Shown here: one piece after another, positions 5,771 through 6,507 of the stretch | How the letters are laid out: each line of letters opens with the position of its first letter | Position numbering within the stretch: the first letter of the stretch is position 1 | Origin: Nitrososphaeraceae archaeon | GTDB lineage: Archaea; Thermoproteota; Nitrososphaeria; Nitrososphaerales; Nitrososphaeraceae | Reading direction: 5' to 3' | DNA: 6,507 bases | Assembly: GCA_025922715.1 (NCBI GenBank) | Contig: JAICHH010000106.1 | Span: 1 to 6,507, forward strand | Made by a program: the position numbers and the translations under genes | The notes under the pieces: generated by a model | Databases searched by the model: none | Told to the model about the DNA's origin: nothing | The model's input: the letters and a program-made list of their open reading frames with translations, nothing else

Positions 5771-5946
5771 ATGGAGTATAAAATTATGGAGTATAAAGTA
5801 TGTATTATTGGAGTCACATACAATAATATAACATTTACAATCTGACCAGAAGAGAAATTGATGATATTTTTGCAATTGTAATAGCATGGTCAAATGCAGT
5901 ATCAGATAGTTTTGAATTATCATATGGAACTAATATCTTATTATAG
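5771..5946 (+). pseudogene. Short frameshifted remnant with a tandem duplication at its start
   Basis: ATGGAGTATAAA occurs twice, at 5771-5782 and 5786-5797, with a 15-nt period that keeps frame. From it reads MEYKIMEYKVCIIGVTYNNI, ending at a TGA (5843-5845). One frame over, a stop-bounded frame (5827-5946) reads NLTRREIDDIFAIVIAWSNA followed by VSDSFELSYGTNILL and a TAG, which looks like real protein. One frameshift near 5830 would join them into a product of about 55 residues. No family is recognised. It follows the truncated receiver domain but does not resemble its missing part. Confidence 0.28.
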
Positions 5947-6383
5947 TTAATCATTATTATTGTCTTGAATATGTTTATCAAAAAAATATTACTTTTATAA
6001 TAACTAAATTGATTTACTTGTTTCTAGATCAGTTACGTAACTAAAAGGTGGAGTATGTTAATCTATATACATTATTTTATTATTAGATGTAATTGAAATT
6101 ATATTAGTTAGTCTTCGATCTAAATTCAAATATTCTTATTTTAAATTACAAATTGGTAATAATTAACGTAAATCTAACAATGTATATATTTATTTATCTG
6201 AATTATGTAATGAATTCTACTAATAACAAGTTCTTCTAGTGCCTAATTACAGTATAGAACAAACTAAGATATATTAATTAGTACTAACATAATATTTATT
6301 TTTTTTATTATTTAAATCCTATATTATCTAAAAGTAATAAAGTACTAAAAGAAACTCTAAATATTAAAAAATTTGTATATAAC
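5947..6383. other. AT-rich stretch with no gene seen
   Basis: About 440 bases, almost entirely A and T, with stops in all frames. The only distinct signals are a perfect 12-bp palindrome AGTTACGTAACT (6031-6042) and, just after it, AAAGGTGGAGT ahead of an ATG (6056-6058), a Shine-Dalgarno-like context for a 13-codon ORF that is too short to call. Confidence 0.5.
6031..6042. repeat. Perfect 12-bp palindrome
   Basis: AGTTACGTAACT equals its own reverse complement. It could be a binding site for a dimeric regulator, but no neighbouring promoter is evident and 12-bp palindromes also occur by chance. Confidence 0.3.
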
Positions 6384-6392
6384 TTTATTTAA
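6384..6392 (+). promoter_or_regulatory. TATA-like box before the right-edge element
   Basis: TTTATTTAA is centred about 24 nt before the ATG at 6412 and 26 nt before the base of the possible RNA stem at 6414. It fits the leaderless spacing seen at the other genes in the window. A second box, TATAAATA (6401-6408), is too close to serve the same start. Confidence 0.35.
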
Positions 6393-6411
6393 CTATATTG
6401 TATAAATATAT

Positions 6412-6480
6412 ATGATGAGGTTCTGTCTGGAGTTCTTTGGACTGAAAAACCAAACTAGAGGACATGCAATACATACATGA
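6412..6480 (+). CDS. Possible leaderless micro-ORF (22 residues)
   Basis: ATG 6412 opens a 22-codon frame, MMRFCLEFFGLKNQTRGHAI then HT, ending at TGA 6478-6480. The stop overlaps the ATG at 6477 by ATGA, a typical translational-coupling arrangement. It could be a leader peptide or the front of a frameshifted gene. The same DNA can be folded as a structured RNA, and the two readings compete. No homologue is recognised. Confidence 0.25.
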   Translation: MMRFCLEFFGLKNQTRGHAIHT

Positions 6481-6502
6481 GCCTCAATGAACCTCCTCTT
6501 TT
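6414..6502 (+). ncRNA. Candidate structured RNA (three-way junction) with T-run end
   Basis: A closing stem pairs GAGGTTC (6417-6423) with GAACCTC (6489-6495), extended past one mismatch by GA (6414-6415) with TC (6497-6498). TTTT follows at 6499-6502. Inside lie a hairpin TTTGG (6436-6440)/CCAAA (6450-6454) and a second one with GAGG (6458-6461)/CCTC (6482-6485) and CATG/CATG around a 9-nt loop. The segment is visibly richer in G and C than the DNA to its left, as RNA genes often are in AT-rich archaea. It is not a tRNA: there is no T-loop motif. Box C-like ATGATGA (6412-6418) and CTGA (6442-6445) are present, but the spacing does not fit a C/D guide RNA. Confidence 0.3.
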
Positions 6503-6507
6503 GTTAC
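6477..6507 (+). CDS. Possible start of a gene leaving the right edge
   Basis: ATG 6477 begins MSLNEPPLLL, open to the last base of the window and overlapping the preceding micro-ORF's stop. Ten codons are too few to identify anything; the composition and ATGA overlap are the only support. Confidence 0.2.
   Translation, partial: MSLNEPPLLL

Noticed and set aside
6056..6097. 13-codon ORF preceded by AGGTGG
   Set aside because: Too short and low in complexity to call a gene, although the ribosome-binding-site-like sequence was noted.
6412..6445. C/D box guide RNA, from ATGATGA at 6412-6418 and CTGA at 6442-6445
   Set aside because: The spacing between the boxes is about twice that of archaeal guides, and no second C'/D box pair follows.
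6417..6495. tRNA gene, because of the 7-bp closing stem
   Set aside because: There is no T-arm GTTC motif, no D-arm and no usable anticodon loop; the inner hairpins have 9-nt loops.

Overview
The window is very AT-rich and sparsely coding. It fits an ammonia-oxidising archaeon (Thaumarchaeota/Nitrososphaerota), possibly a large-genome soil lineage such as Nitrososphaera or Nitrosocosmicus. The support is family content and promoter layout, not a marker gene. I see a PAC2-type proteasome-assembly-chaperone homologue, a cyclase-homology/receiver fusion, a secreted LamG-phosphoesterase, and TATA-like boxes about 24-26 nt ahead of start codons with no ribosome binding site (leaderless transcription). 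The genus is a guess.

Layout. Positions 1-147 (minus) hold the first 49 codons of a PAC2-family gene that runs off the left edge. Positions 148-1965 contain no convincing intact gene except perhaps a 63-residue membrane protein at 1320-1511. They hold several minus-strand pieces that look like protein in shifting frames: a winged-helix-like piece, a signal-peptide piece, hydrophobic segments and a 'DAKTG' piece. I read this as a gene graveyard. Positions 1966-3768 (minus) encode the main intact gene, a 600-residue exported protein with an N-terminal LamG domain and a C-terminal purple-acid-phosphatase-like domain. Positions 4061-4372 (minus) encode a 103-residue helical protein of unknown function. 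Positions 4894-5717 (plus) are a broken class III cyclase-homology protein with a cut-off response-regulator receiver domain: an in-frame TGA, a one-base frameshift and a truncated C-terminus. Positions 5718-6380 are mostly empty, with one short frameshifted remnant. From 6412 to the right edge the composition becomes clearly less AT-rich. That end can be folded as a three-way-junction RNA ending in a T-run, or read as a leaderless micro-ORF overlapping the start of a gene that leaves the window.

The genes do not form an obvious operon or pathway; each surviving gene has its own promoter-like element. The most interesting items are the phosphoesterase active site, where one metal site is intact and all three private ligands of the second are replaced, the multiply broken cyclase/receiver gene, and the structured right-hand end. 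I found no CRISPR array, tRNA, rRNA or recognisable insertion sequence.
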